Virus record (IMG/VR): IMGVR_UViG_3300036715_000976
Location: 1-25,022 of that record
Source of the DNA: a virus
Reading direction: 5' to 3' (one strand)
DNA: 25,022 nt
The translations under genes and the position numbers were made by a program. Within the stretch, counting starts at the first letter, position 1; every line of letters begins with the position of its first letter. Shown in pieces: positions 7,229 through 15,389 of the stretch. Under the pieces are notes generated by a model. That model made no database searches. It was given only the letters and a program-made list of their open reading frames with translations, and was not told where the DNA came from.

Positions 7229-8064
7229 AAGCGACTGACACTGCATTCCTGAATTGGCTGAAGACTACAACTGCCTTCTGGTACGCCGACCTGTACACGT
7301 GGACTTTGGCAGATGGCACTCTTAGCCGAGGGACTAGCTGGCCGGGTGGCATATCCCCAGACTGGCAAAATATTTGGATTATCAGCACCAGTTCGATGAA
7401 ATACTCTTGCGACTTATCCGTAGATTCCGTCAAGGTAACTATCGCGCTGCCTGCTGATGGGCTATGCCCTTCTAGCGATTCTTCTGCCTACTTGCGCGCG
7501 GGCTATTTTGACGGGGCGCGTCTCCTGGTACAACGGTTATTTATGGCCGCGCCTGGGTTGGCATTTGATTCTCGCGACAATCCCATTTCGCTTTTTTCGG
7601 GGCGCGTTTCTAACGTGCAACTAGACGGAACGAAGGCGGAAATAGAAGTCAAGTCAGATTTAGAACTACTCAATATCCAACTCCCGCGAAATCTCTATGG
7701 GCCGCAATGCAGGTGGACATTGTTTGACGGCCAGTGTGGGCTGAACGCCGCTAATTATCAAGTAACAGGGACGATAGTTTCCGCAACGGCGACGCATATA
7801 GTATTGAGCAATATCGGCGGCAAGGCTGACCACTGGTTTGACCAGGGCCAGTTAACGGTGAATGGGTTGTCGACCAATGTGAAAACGCAGGTCGGGGCTG
7901 ACATAGACATCTTCCCGCCCTTCGCAGTCGCGCTGCGACCAGGCGATGCCTATACGATTCTGCCCGGCTGTGATAAAACTCTAGCGACCTGCGAATCCAA
8001 GTTTAGCAACAGGCTCAATTTCGGCGGGACTCCCTTTGTGCCGAAGCCGGAGACAGCATACTAA
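7225..8064 (+). CDS. Tail-tip hub protein, DUF2163/BR0599 family (GTA gp13-like)
   Basis: This 279-residue protein has the signature C-terminal half of the DUF2163/phage BR0599 family: NLYGPQCRWTLFDGQCGLN, then LPGCDKTLATCESKFSN and LNFGGTPFVP. In the Rhodobacter gene transfer agent the homologous gp13 is a hub component, and the conserved cysteines there bind an iron-sulfur cluster; four such Cys are present here in the same context. The N-terminal half contains the beta segments of the family (FWYADLYTWTLADGT). ATGA overlap with the previous gene and TAATG overlap with the next show a tightly coupled tail-tip operon. Confidence 0.85.
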   Translation: MKATDTAFLNWLKTTTAFWYADLYTWTLADGTLSRGTSWPGGISPDWQNIWIISTSSMKYSCDLSVDSVKVTIALPADGLCPSSDSSAYLRAGYFDGARLLVQRLFMAAPGLAFDSRDNPISLFSGRVSNVQLDGTKAEIEVKSDLELLNIQLPRNLYGPQCRWTLFDGQCGLNAANYQVTGTIVSATATHIVLSNIGGKADHWFDQGQLTVNGLSTNVKTQVGADIDIFPPFAVALRPGDAYTILPGCDKTLATCESKFSNRLNFGGTPFVPKPETAY

Positions 8065-8492
8065 TGACTGAGCAAGAAGAACGCCAGCGAGTTGTAGAGA
8101 TAGCCAGGTCCTGGTTAGGGACGCCCTATCTGCACCGTGGCAACGTCAAACAGTGCGGGGCTGATTGTGCATGGCTCCTCATAAAAGTCTTCGAGGAAGC
8201 CGGGCTCGTAACAGGTGTGGACCCCGGATACTATCCTCCAGATTGGCCGATGCACCAAGAGCATTCTATTTACCTCGACTTCGTGGAGCGATATTGCAAG
8301 CCGGTCGAAAAGCCGCAAGCCGGGGATATTGTACTTTATCACTTTGGGAAGTGTATCAGTCATGGCGCGATTGTCTCAAATTACCCTTACGTGATACACT
8401 CGCTATACCGGCAAGGCGTTGTCGAAACGGACCTTGAACATGGCCCGTGGGCCTCGCGTGTGGCGGGATTCTGGAGCTATTGGGGGAAATAA
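8064..8492 (+). CDS. NlpC/P60 cell-wall peptidase of the tail tip (GTA gp14-like)
   Basis: This 142-residue NlpC/P60 cysteine peptidase has SWLGTPYLHRG before the nucleophile region CGADCAWL (Cys35), and a GDIVLYHF then SHGAIV segment placing the catalytic His at residue 100. A third polar residue is probably the His in YVIHS. In gene transfer agents and many siphophages a protein of this kind sits between the DUF2163 hub and the large hub and cuts peptidoglycan during entry. Length matches the family. The start ATG overlaps the previous TAA, and the stop overlaps the next ATG. Confidence 0.85.
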   Translation: MTEQEERQRVVEIARSWLGTPYLHRGNVKQCGADCAWLLIKVFEEAGLVTGVDPGYYPPDWPMHQEHSIYLDFVERYCKPVEKPQAGDIVLYHFGKCISHGAIVSNYPYVIHSLYRQGVVETDLEHGPWASRVAGFWSYWGK

Positions 8493-11194
8493 TGGGGTTC
8501 ATCTTCGGGCATTCGCATTCTATGGCAACGCAGCCGCCCGACCTCAACGGGATGCACATGCAGAACTCCGCCTACGGTCTCTGCATTCCGATTGTCTATG
8601 GGGCCATGCGCGTTTCTATGAACGTAATCTGGGCTACTCCCGTGTGGGCTGTTGGTACGACACACGAGGAAGGCGGGAAGGGCGGCGGCGGCCAGAGCGA
8701 AACTACCTATGAATACTATATGGGAATCATTGGTGGCTTGTGTGAAGGCCCGATAAGAGGTGTCAAGAGATACTGGCAGGGCAAAGATGCTTACCCCTCC
8801 CTGGCGGGCGGCCATTATGGAGATGTTTTCTGGTTCATCCACAATGGGACGCAAGGCCAGGCACAAAGTGCCTATTTCAACAGTTCCTACCAATCTCAGG
8901 GGCTGGGCTATAATTCATTGGCTTATTGCTTCCGGCCCAATGTCTATTTAGGCAATAGCCCCGACTTGCCGAATTGCTCGTTTGAAATTGAAGGCAAAGG
9001 GTGCGGCAATGAGCAAGACCTAGCTTGGCCCGACGCTCTGCCCTCATTTATCATCCATGATTTGTTGACCAACCCGCAATATGGCGCAGGCTTCCCGACT
9101 AGTTCATTTGCTACAGGCTGGGGCGGCGGCTCTATTGATGCCTACTGTGATGCCGTGAGGCTGTATATTTCGGCTTCATTCGACACGCAACGCAGCGCGG
9201 CTGATATAGTCAAGGAGTTATGTTTAATCTGCGATGCCGCTCCGGTATGGACTGGAGTTGCTCTAAAAGTTCTCCCATTGTGTGACGCGCCTGTTTCGGG
9301 CTTCACGCCCGATGTGGCTCCGGTGGCTGATATTACTGAATCTGACATTTTGGAGCCTATTCAGATAACACGGACTACCCCCGCTGATGCGTACAATTCC
9401 CAGCAGGTAGAATACCTGGACCGCTCGCATGATTATAATCCCACAATAGTTGAGGCACGCAACGATGCCGCCGTTAGGACCTACGGGCTACGCCCCGCGC
9501 CGCCATTGCAGTTGCATGAAATCACTACTGTCAACGTAGCAATGCAGGTGGCACAGCTTTCTATTCAGCGTAGCATCACGCTGTTGAATAAGTACACTTT
9601 GAAACTATCGGCCCGATGGCAACTCCTAGACCCGATGGATATCATAGCGGTCAGCGATGCGCGGGAAAACATGAGCGACGCGCTTTTGCGGATACAGACG
9701 GTAACGCTCAACGAGGACGGCTCTGTCAGTATCGAGGCGGAAGACTTCATTCCTGGTACGTACACGCCTGCAATGTATGCGTCGCCCACGGTGGACCCAG
9801 GCGGTTCTCATGCCAGCGACACGACCGCAAACTGCGCTGCCCCCGTTATCTTCCCGTCGACAGCCGCTTACTCCCCGAATCAGCGTGAGTTGTGCTTAGC
9901 GACAGCAGGCCCACAGCCGCTAGAAGCCTGGACCCCCGGCCATAGTTACAGCGTTGGGAATATCGTTACCTATGGCGACCTACTATACATTTGCATAAAA
10001 GCTATCGTAAGTCAGCCCATAATAATAGGCTCTCCACTTCCCGCCTGTTACATCGCGCCATACCAACTCGCAGAGTACTGGCAAGTGTGTAGCTGGGGCG
10101 GGTGCAATGTGTGGGTGAGCACGGATAATCAGACTTACGCCAAGGTCGGGACTATCATGCAAGCGGCGCGTTATGGCAAACTCGTCGCGGAGCTTCCTCC
10201 GGGAGCAACGTTCCCCGCAGCGGATACTACGTATACCCTTAGCGTTGACCTCTCGCAAAGCGGCGGAAAGCTATTAAGCGCAAGCCAAGCTGACGCGGAT
10301 GCACTGAGAACGCTCTTGTGGGTGGACGGTGAATACTTGGCCTATGAGACGGCGCAACTAAGAAGTGTTGCTCCAACAGGACCGAATCTTTTCGACCTGA
10401 CCTACTTGCAGCGTGGCGTCTATGATACTACTTCCAAGGACCATTTGGCGAATGCCCCGATTGTGCGTTTGGATTCCGCCGTGCTTCACGTACCTTGCAA
10501 TGTAGCAACTGGCGCGACGGTCTATGTGAAATTGCAGTCATTCAATGCGGCTGGGGGAGCCCTGCAAGACCTTTCCACTCTTACGCCATACACTCATGTG
10601 GTGGACCTGCCTGCTATCGCTGCCCCGACCTCACTGGCTATTGTACAGACGGGGCAGTCACAGGCGACATATCTAGCACAGTGGACGGCGAATAGGGCGC
10701 TACGGACCCTGAGCGTCTTCCAGCGGCCATATTCAGCGACGCCAGGGAATCCTGATACTGATTCCGCCTGGACGCTGGCGCAGACGTATTCACTGGCCAC
10801 TGCGGCCCCGGATGGTTCAGTTGGTTGTGGCGCGCTCTCGCAAGCATTCACTCTCGGAGTGCTGGCAGGCCAAAGCAACGTGGCGGTACATCTTACTGAT
10901 GCCTGGGGGGAGAAATCCGCCTGGGTGGTCATAGACGGGGAGCGGCCATCAACAGTGGTCACTGCTGCCTATACGATTCAAGCGGTGGACTACATGATTC
11001 TGGCCGATGCGACAGCGGGGGCCTTTACTGTGACGTTGCCTGCCAGTGCGTCAACAGGGCAAAGCTACGTCATACAGAAAACGGACACGAGCGCGAACGC
11101 GGTAACGGTAAATGGCGTGGCATTAAACACTCAGAATGCCACAGTTACCTGGACATGGAACGGGTCAGTATGGATTATGACGGGGAGGTTTTAA
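8492..11194 (+). CDS. Central tail hub / tail-tip host-specificity protein (gpJ/GTA gp15-like)
   Basis: This 900-residue protein begins with MGFIFGHSHSMATQPPDLNG and a transmembrane-like or buried segment (PIVYGAMRVSMNVIWATPVWAVG), followed by the GGLCEGPIRGVKRYW element common to tail hub proteins. Residues about 288-385 match the phage-tail_3 region (ITRTTPADAYNSQQVEYLDR, then LDPMDIIAVSD). Later segments are FN3-like, and residues about 821-900 form a beta module (AYTIQAVDYMILADATAGAFTVTLP) often seen at fibre tips. The TAATG start at 8492 with a G-rich ribosome site is preferred to an in-frame GTG at 8447, which lies deep in the peptidase gene. It follows the GTA-like order exactly. Confidence 0.85.
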   Translation: MGFIFGHSHSMATQPPDLNGMHMQNSAYGLCIPIVYGAMRVSMNVIWATPVWAVGTTHEEGGKGGGGQSETTYEYYMGIIGGLCEGPIRGVKRYWQGKDAYPSLAGGHYGDVFWFIHNGTQGQAQSAYFNSSYQSQGLGYNSLAYCFRPNVYLGNSPDLPNCSFEIEGKGCGNEQDLAWPDALPSFIIHDLLTNPQYGAGFPTSSFATGWGGGSIDAYCDAVRLYISASFDTQRSAADIVKELCLICDAAPVWTGVALKVLPLCDAPVSGFTPDVAPVADITESDILEPIQITRTTPADAYNSQQVEYLDRSHDYNPTIVEARNDAAVRTYGLRPAPPLQLHEITTVNVAMQVAQLSIQRSITLLNKYTLKLSARWQLLDPMDIIAVSDARENMSDALLRIQTVTLNEDGSVSIEAEDFIPGTYTPAMYASPTVDPGGSHASDTTANCAAPVIFPSTAAYSPNQRELCLATAGPQPLEAWTPGHSYSVGNIVTYGDLLYICIKAIVSQPIIIGSPLPACYIAPYQLAEYWQVCSWGGCNVWVSTDNQTYAKVGTIMQAARYGKLVAELPPGATFPAADTTYTLSVDLSQSGGKLLSASQADADALRTLLWVDGEYLAYETAQLRSVAPTGPNLFDLTYLQRGVYDTTSKDHLANAPIVRLDSAVLHVPCNVATGATVYVKLQSFNAAGGALQDLSTLTPYTHVVDLPAIAAPTSLAIVQTGQSQATYLAQWTANRALRTLSVFQRPYSATPGNPDTDSAWTLAQTYSLATAAPDGSVGCGALSQAFTLGVLAGQSNVAVHLTDAWGEKSAWVVIDGERPSTVVTAAYTIQAVDYMILADATAGAFTVTLPASASTGQSYVIQKTDTSANAVTVNGVALNTQNATVTWTWNGSVWIMTGRF

Positions 11195-11616
11195 TGAGGC
11201 GCTTCGGGCAGTTTGTGATTGGGATTCTCTTGTGTGTGTACGTCATGGCGCAGGCTACGCCAAACGTGGGAATCGTTCCCGCGCCGGTGAATCTCACCAT
11301 AGAGCAAGGCAACACCTGGTCAGCATCGTTGACGTTCAAGGACGGGAACGGCGCGGCTATTGACCTGACTTCCTACACCTTCACTGCGCAGGTACGACCG
11401 TCCTATTCGTCTTCGACGGTGACGGCGACGTTCACCTGCACGGTGACGGACCCCACACACGGTGTGGCAACATTGAGCCTGACCAGTGACCAAACGGCTG
11501 CATTGCCCGCTCCCTTTACCGGCCAGTGGGATTTGTGGATGTCCACTACCAGTCCCGCCACTGCCCTGCGAGTCATGGCGGGGAATGTAACGGTCGTTCC
11601 GAGAGTGACGAGGTGA
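11194..11616 (+). CDS. Secreted-type tail-associated protein, beta-rich, hypothetical
   Basis: This 140-residue protein starts at the TAATG overlap (11194) with GGGGAGG at 11182-11188. The N-terminus is a Sec-type signal peptide: RR, a hydrophobic core (FVIGILLCVYVM) and an AQA cleavage-like site near residue 21. The rest is a beta domain of a type found beside tail-fibre genes (IEQGNTWSASLTFKDGNG, IDLTSYTFTAQVR, GVATLSLTSDQTAAL and a final VTVVPRVTR). Its position between hub and fibre suggests a baseplate or fibre-linked subunit, but the signal peptide is odd for a virion part. I do not know a named family with certainty. Confidence 0.75.
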   Translation: MRRFGQFVIGILLCVYVMAQATPNVGIVPAPVNLTIEQGNTWSASLTFKDGNGAAIDLTSYTFTAQVRPSYSSSTVTATFTCTVTDPTHGVATLSLTSDQTAALPAPFTGQWDLWMSTTSPATALRVMAGNVTVVPRVTR

Positions 11617-11618
11617 AC

Positions 11619-13376
11619 ATGAAACGGCTAATCATTCTCTGCTTTGCTCTACTCGCGCTTCGGACTCTCGCCCAGACCTGCCCGGTGAACGTGTCTGTTG
11701 CCACGTCTCCGGTGTACAAAATCACCGTGGCGCCTTTGACGCCCAATGCAGTAACGCCCATCACCGTGACCGTTTCGAGCGCGCAGAATGTCGCAGTGAC
11801 GATCAATCCGAATGTTCTCGGCCCCGCAATGGACCCGCGTTTGCCCGCGCCCGGTACGAGCGGGAATGTCTGTACGAGCGACGGGTCAAAGTGGATTTCC
11901 GCTGCACCTACGTCAGGGGGTATCACCGGCCCCACGGACTCTACCTTGACACAGACAGGTACGACCTTGGGCCTGAATCTGGCGAACGCGAACACCTGGA
12001 CGGTCGGTCAGGCAATAAATAGCGACGATGGGCTGACGTGCCAGTCACGCTCTAATTCAGACAATGTGTCGGAAGTCACCCCGGCCTTCCTTTTTGTCCT
12101 GAATGGCGGCGCTCGCAGTTGGCTCAAGGGCGACAGGTTGTCATTCAACAATGGCCAATATTATACGGACCTATTGCCTACGTGGGGAGGGGACACTTAT
12201 TCCGGCGTGTACCTGCCCTCTCATAGCGGGACCTTGGCCCTCACGAGCGATGTCATTCCCCATGTTACCCCTGGCACTTCCGGCAACGTCCTGACCTCCG
12301 ACGGCTCGAACTGGACCAGCACAACTCCCAGCGTGGCGTGGGGGAATGTCACTGGAACGCTCTCGAATCAGACCGACCTTGCTACAGCTTTGGCCGCGAA
12401 GGAGCCCAGCATTGCGCCTGGGACCGCGTCTCAATACTGGCGCGGTGACAAGACCTGGCAGCCGATTAACTGGTTGACATCCGAGAGCGACCCCGTGTTC
12501 ACCGCGTGGAAAGCGACCACTCCGCCGCTGTACACCGAGAGCGACACTCTTGCCACGGTCACTGCACGCGGCGCGGCGACTAGCGTTGCGTCCAGCTTCA
12601 CCGGCGGGCTTTCTGTGTCGGCTGTCTCCGCTGGCAGCCTCAACGTTCTGGCACCGACCACCAGCACGGTCGGCGCAATCATCAAAGGCGCGGCAGGCCA
12701 GACGGCTGACCTGCAACAGTGGCAGGATTCCACGGGCGCGGTGAGGACCAGCATAAGCGCAATTGGGGATGTTATTGTTCATGGGACTGGGTCTCACCCA
12801 GGTGGAGACGGCCCGCTCAAAATTGTGGATGCGAACAATAAAACGATATTTGCCGTCGGTGATTACACTGGGGCCACAGAAGGAGTAATTTATCTTTGGG
12901 CTCCTGCTGGACAAGGATATGGTTCGGGCATTACTTTCTACTCCGCTGGCGGCACAAAAATTGGGCTGTTCCAATTAGATGGCGCTGGCAATATGGTCTT
13001 CCGCAATAGCAATGCGGCGGGAACGTTCTTCGACTTCAATACGTCTGGCCTCTTCTTCCGAGACCACACTTATACAAAGGTAATGACATTAAGCGAGGCG
13101 GGCAATCTTAATTTTGGAAGTGCCGGTGATGTAGGGTTCTTGCGTAGCGCGACTGGCGTTATGAAAGTGACCGATGGGGGCAGCGGCGACGGCACTATCA
13201 CCGCCAAGAGCTTCCGCTTAAAAGGCTACACTGTAGCCACTTTACCCGCAGGCACGCAAGGCGACACGGCATACGTGACCGACGCGGTCGCGCCGACCTA
13301 CCTTGGCCCGTTGGTCGGCGGCGGTGCGGTCGTGACGCCGGTGTTCTATAACGGCACGGCATGGGTGGCGTACTAA
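11619..13376 (+). CDS. Tail fibre-like protein with N-terminal signal peptide
   Basis: This 585-residue protein has fibre-style low-complexity Thr/Ser/Gly sequence. Two related motifs occur, GTSGNVCTSDGSKW near residue 78 and GTSGNVLTSDGSNW near residue 217. It also has the fibre phrase GTASQYWRGDKTWQ and a C-terminal tip (RLKGYTVATLPAGTQGDTAYVTDA, shortened here to its key parts RLKGY and GDTAYVTDA, then VFYNGTAWVAY). The start at 11619 has GAGG five bases upstream. It encodes a convincing Sec signal peptide, MKRLIILCFALLAL then LAQT. Receptor binding is inferred; no chaperone-type tail peptidase is visible. Confidence 0.7.
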   Translation: MKRLIILCFALLALRTLAQTCPVNVSVATSPVYKITVAPLTPNAVTPITVTVSSAQNVAVTINPNVLGPAMDPRLPAPGTSGNVCTSDGSKWISAAPTSGGITGPTDSTLTQTGTTLGLNLANANTWTVGQAINSDDGLTCQSRSNSDNVSEVTPAFLFVLNGGARSWLKGDRLSFNNGQYYTDLLPTWGGDTYSGVYLPSHSGTLALTSDVIPHVTPGTSGNVLTSDGSNWTSTTPSVAWGNVTGTLSNQTDLATALAAKEPSIAPGTASQYWRGDKTWQPINWLTSESDPVFTAWKATTPPLYTESDTLATVTARGAATSVASSFTGGLSVSAVSAGSLNVLAPTTSTVGAIIKGAAGQTADLQQWQDSTGAVRTSISAIGDVIVHGTGSHPGGDGPLKIVDANNKTIFAVGDYTGATEGVIYLWAPAGQGYGSGITFYSAGGTKIGLFQLDGAGNMVFRNSNAAGTFFDFNTSGLFFRDHTYTKVMTLSEAGNLNFGSAGDVGFLRSATGVMKVTDGGSGDGTITAKSFRLKGYTVATLPAGTQGDTAYVTDAVAPTYLGPLVGGGAVVTPVFYNGTAWVAY

Positions 13377-13387
13377 GGGAGGCGAAC

Positions 13388-13723
13388 ATGGGATACGACC
13401 CAACTACTGAGACCAGGACCGTGGAACGCTACATTCAAGAGATTCAGCTCCACCGCGATAGCGCCACCTGCACGGTATTTGAGGGCATGGGCGAGTTATC
13501 CAGCGAGGTCAACGCGGCGGGACAGCGATTTCACAAGCCGGAATCCAACACGCGCTACGATTTCACCGTGGCGGACATGATAGCGGCTGGGCTTACGCCG
13601 CAGGCTATCCTGTCTCTGGACAACCAGATGCGCGCAATGGCCGAACAGATGGTGGCATGGGCCAAGGCCAAGGCTGAGGCCGAAGCGGCAAAGCAAGCAG
13701 CGCCGGTCACACCGGCACCATAA
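13388..13723 (+). CDS. Hypothetical protein downstream of the tail fibre
   Basis: This 111-residue protein starts at ATG 13388, five bases after a strong AGGGAGG (13376-13382) that overlaps the fibre stop region. The N-terminal half (TVERYIQEIQLHRDSATCTVFEGMG) looks alpha/beta. The C-terminal 50 residues form a helix (MIAAGLTPQAILSLDNQMRAMAEQMVAWAKAKAEAEAAK) ending in a Pro/Ala tail. Small genes here in other phages are fibre assembly chaperones or late accessory proteins; I do not recognise the family, so either role is a guess. Confidence 0.7.
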   Translation: MGYDPTTETRTVERYIQEIQLHRDSATCTVFEGMGELSSEVNAAGQRFHKPESNTRYDFTVADMIAAGLTPQAILSLDNQMRAMAEQMVAWAKAKAEAEAAKQAAPVTPAP

Positions 13724-13738
13724 AGACTGGGGGATGGG

Positions 13739-14101
13739 ATGGACGCCTATATCGGCCCGGAGCGGCGAAAAGAATGGAGGCCAGAAATGAAAGCGGAAGT
13801 GTGCCCTGTACACCCGATGATTGAAGCCACCCTGGAAGACCTGCGCAGGGGACAGGCAGAATTATTCACTGTCGCAAAGGCCACACAGAAGGACTTGGCC
13901 GAGTTATCCAGAAGCGTGACTGAGTACCAGTCTTACCACGACGGGATTGAAAAAGCGTTGGCCGACAGCCAGAAGGGCGTCAACTGGAATAGAATTGCAG
14001 AGCATCTCATCCAATGGGGCGCTATAACGGTGGGGAGTATCATACTGATACTCGCCGGTATCCATGCCGCACGGCTACTGACCATGTTCAAGGTGGGCTG
14101 A
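13739..14101 (+). CDS. Coiled-coil protein with C-terminal membrane segment (spanin/holin-like candidate)
   Basis: This protein has 120 residues from ATG 13739, or 104 from ATG 13787. The latter has an excellent GGAGG (13776-13780) six bases upstream; the former has only a G-run. After a CPVHPMIE segment, a helix (LEDLRRGQAELFTVAKATQKDLAELSRS) precedes one membrane span near the C-terminus (WGAITVGSIILILAGIHAARLL). This topology, in front of envelope and lysis genes, resembles small phage membrane proteins of the holin or spanin-like kind, but no family motif proves it. It ends one base before the next gene. Confidence 0.65.
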   Translation: MDAYIGPERRKEWRPEMKAEVCPVHPMIEATLEDLRRGQAELFTVAKATQKDLAELSRSVTEYQSYHDGIEKALADSQKGVNWNRIAEHLIQWGAITVGSIILILAGIHAARLLTMFKVG

Positions 14102-14102
14102 A

Positions 14103-14564
14103 ATGAAATACACACTCGAACGTATAGCACAGAACGAACGGATGACCTGGGGGCGGATGCTCAATCCCGATGGAGACTTTGTCTGTTACATCCTGGAGCC
14201 GGGCACCGTGGGGACGAAAGACGAAAACGGGAAACTCCACCCTTGCGTCCCGCCGGGGACCTACACGGTAGCTTGGTATTGGTCCCCGCGCTTTGGCCGT
14301 GAAATGCTTTCCCTGATTGATGTCCCTGGACGGACGGGAATTGAGATTCACGCGGGGAACAAGGCGTCCGACTCATTGGGTTGCCTCATGCCTGGGCGAA
14401 AAGGCACGTTCAATGTCTCAACGGGCGAGTGGCAGATTGTCGGAGGTGAGAGCCGACCTGCTTTGGAATCGTTGATTGCGGAATGGTCGCCGCTGTTAAA
14501 GGGTGAAGGAGTCAAACTGGACATTCAGCACAGGGTCTATGACCCGGAAAGGAGTTCTCAATGA
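14103..14564 (+). CDS. DUF5675-family protein, lysis-module candidate
   Basis: This 153-residue protein matches the DUF5675 pattern: an opening LERIAQNERMTWGRML, then CVPPGTYTVAWYWSPRFG, and the signature RTGIEIHAGN followed by DSLGCLMPG. The His-x-Gly-Asn plus Ser-x-Gly-Cys pair looks like the catalytic region of L,D-transpeptidase (YkuD-like) enzymes; that resemblance is an inference, not an established activity of this family. The neighbours are membrane and envelope genes, so a role in cell-wall cutting or remodelling at lysis is plausible. The stop overlaps the next ATG (ATGA at 14561). Confidence 0.7.
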   Translation: MKYTLERIAQNERMTWGRMLNPDGDFVCYILEPGTVGTKDENGKLHPCVPPGTYTVAWYWSPRFGREMLSLIDVPGRTGIEIHAGNKASDSLGCLMPGRKGTFNVSTGEWQIVGGESRPALESLIAEWSPLLKGEGVKLDIQHRVYDPERSSQ

Positions 14565-15094
14565 AACGAATCGCAGTGATTCTGTCGTTGTGCTTTCTGG
14601 CGGCTGTACCGATTCTGGCACAGGACGTTTGGCTAGGGACCGGCCATCTGTGGTACCCCGCGCAAGGCAATTATGCTGCCTCCGCCTGGGATACTCAGTG
14701 GCAGTTGCAGGCCGGTGTGGACTGGCGAACTGGCAAGCATCTCTCATTCACCCTCGCATACGCGCAGGACACGCTCAAAATTGAGAGTTGGGCCGAAAGC
14801 CATAACTTTACCCAGCTTCCGCCTTCCGGCCTGAAATACGGCCTCTGGGACGCGGGAGCGGGCGTTCCTTGGGATGCTGGCAAGTGGACAATCACCCCGG
14901 AAGCAGGATTCAGCATTTTGCACTACGCCGGCCACGACACTGGGGGCTTGTACGCGGGACTCTCGGTGGCGTATAATTTTACCTCCCACTGGTACGCTGG
15001 GGCGGAAATGAAATACCGGCACCTTCCGAACGTTTCCGGTGTTGGCGTGGCGAACATTGCCGAAACGGCTCTCCGTATAGGATACCGATTCTGA
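14561..15094 (+). CDS. Outer-membrane beta-barrel protein
   Basis: This 177-residue protein has a clear Sec signal peptide (RIAVILSLCFLAAVPILA, cleavage near AQ). It is followed by alternating amphipathic strands rich in Trp/Tyr/Gly, such as WQLQAGVDWRTG, LSFTLAYAQDTLKI, AGLSVAYNFTSHWYAGAEMKY and the terminal ALRIGYRF. The last residue is Phe preceded by aromatic/hydrophobic alternation, the recognition signal for the BAM machinery. About eight strands fit the length, comparable to the OmpX/Lom class. It sits inside the lysis module and overlaps both neighbours. Roles as a superinfection-exclusion, adhesion or envelope-disrupting protein are all possible; none is shown by sequence. Confidence 0.8.
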   Translation: MKRIAVILSLCFLAAVPILAQDVWLGTGHLWYPAQGNYAASAWDTQWQLQAGVDWRTGKHLSFTLAYAQDTLKIESWAESHNFTQLPPSGLKYGLWDAGAGVPWDAGKWTITPEAGFSILHYAGHDTGGLYAGLSVAYNFTSHWYAGAEMKYRHLPNVSGVGVANIAETALRIGYRF

Positions 15095-15324
15095 TGGCTA
15101 CCGAAGGATTCACTCCGTCGAATGCCGAGCAGTGGTGGTACTACCACCTCAAGAACGCTGGTAGTAGAATAGCCTTGACGGCGGCTCAGGCTGCGTATAT
15201 TCTGGCGGCTGCGTGGCCGAAGGATGACAAGGACTGGGTCTTGTTTTCCCTCTTGATGCTGGCGAATCTGGGCGGCGTCGCAATCAGCATCAACAGCGCG
15301 GGAAAAGTGGCGCTGCCAAAGTAG
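15094..15324 (+). CDS. Small membrane protein, holin candidate
   Basis: This 76-residue protein starts at a TGATG overlap with the beta-barrel gene. A moderately hydrophobic helix (RIALTAAQAAYILAAAW, about 25-41) and a stronger membrane segment (WVLFSLLMLANLGGVAISI, about 48-66) are joined by a charged loop (PKDDKD), and the tail is basic. Two short spans, small size and place before an apparent peptidoglycan-active gene fit a class II holin. The evidence is topology only. Confidence 0.6.
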   Translation: MATEGFTPSNAEQWWYYHLKNAGSRIALTAAQAAYILAAAWPKDDKDWVLFSLLMLANLGGVAISINSAGKVALPK

Positions 15325-15347
15325 GCTCCTCTCACCTCCATCCGGCT

Positions 15348-15380
15348 TGGCCGTTCCACCGGGCCTCGAAAGAACGGCCA
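15348..15380 (+). other. 9-bp RNA hairpin before the YiiX-like gene
   Basis: TGGCCGTTC (15348-15356) pairs with GAACGGCCA (15372-15380) across a 15-base loop. It ends next to the ribosome site AGAGG (15380-15384) of the following gene, and lies in the 65-base gap after the small membrane protein. No T-tract follows, so translational control or mRNA processing is more likely than termination. Confidence 0.5.
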
Positions 15381-15389
15381 GAGGCTGCT

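Noticed and set aside
8447-8491. Upstream in-frame GTG start for the central hub
   Set aside because: It lies within the NlpC/P60 gene with no ribosome site; the TAATG start at 8492 matches the coupling style of the neighbours.
12171-12974. Long minus-strand open frame (267 residues)
   Set aside because: It lies entirely antisense to the tail fibre gene, has Arg/Pro/Ala-rich shadow composition and no ribosome site or recognisable domain.
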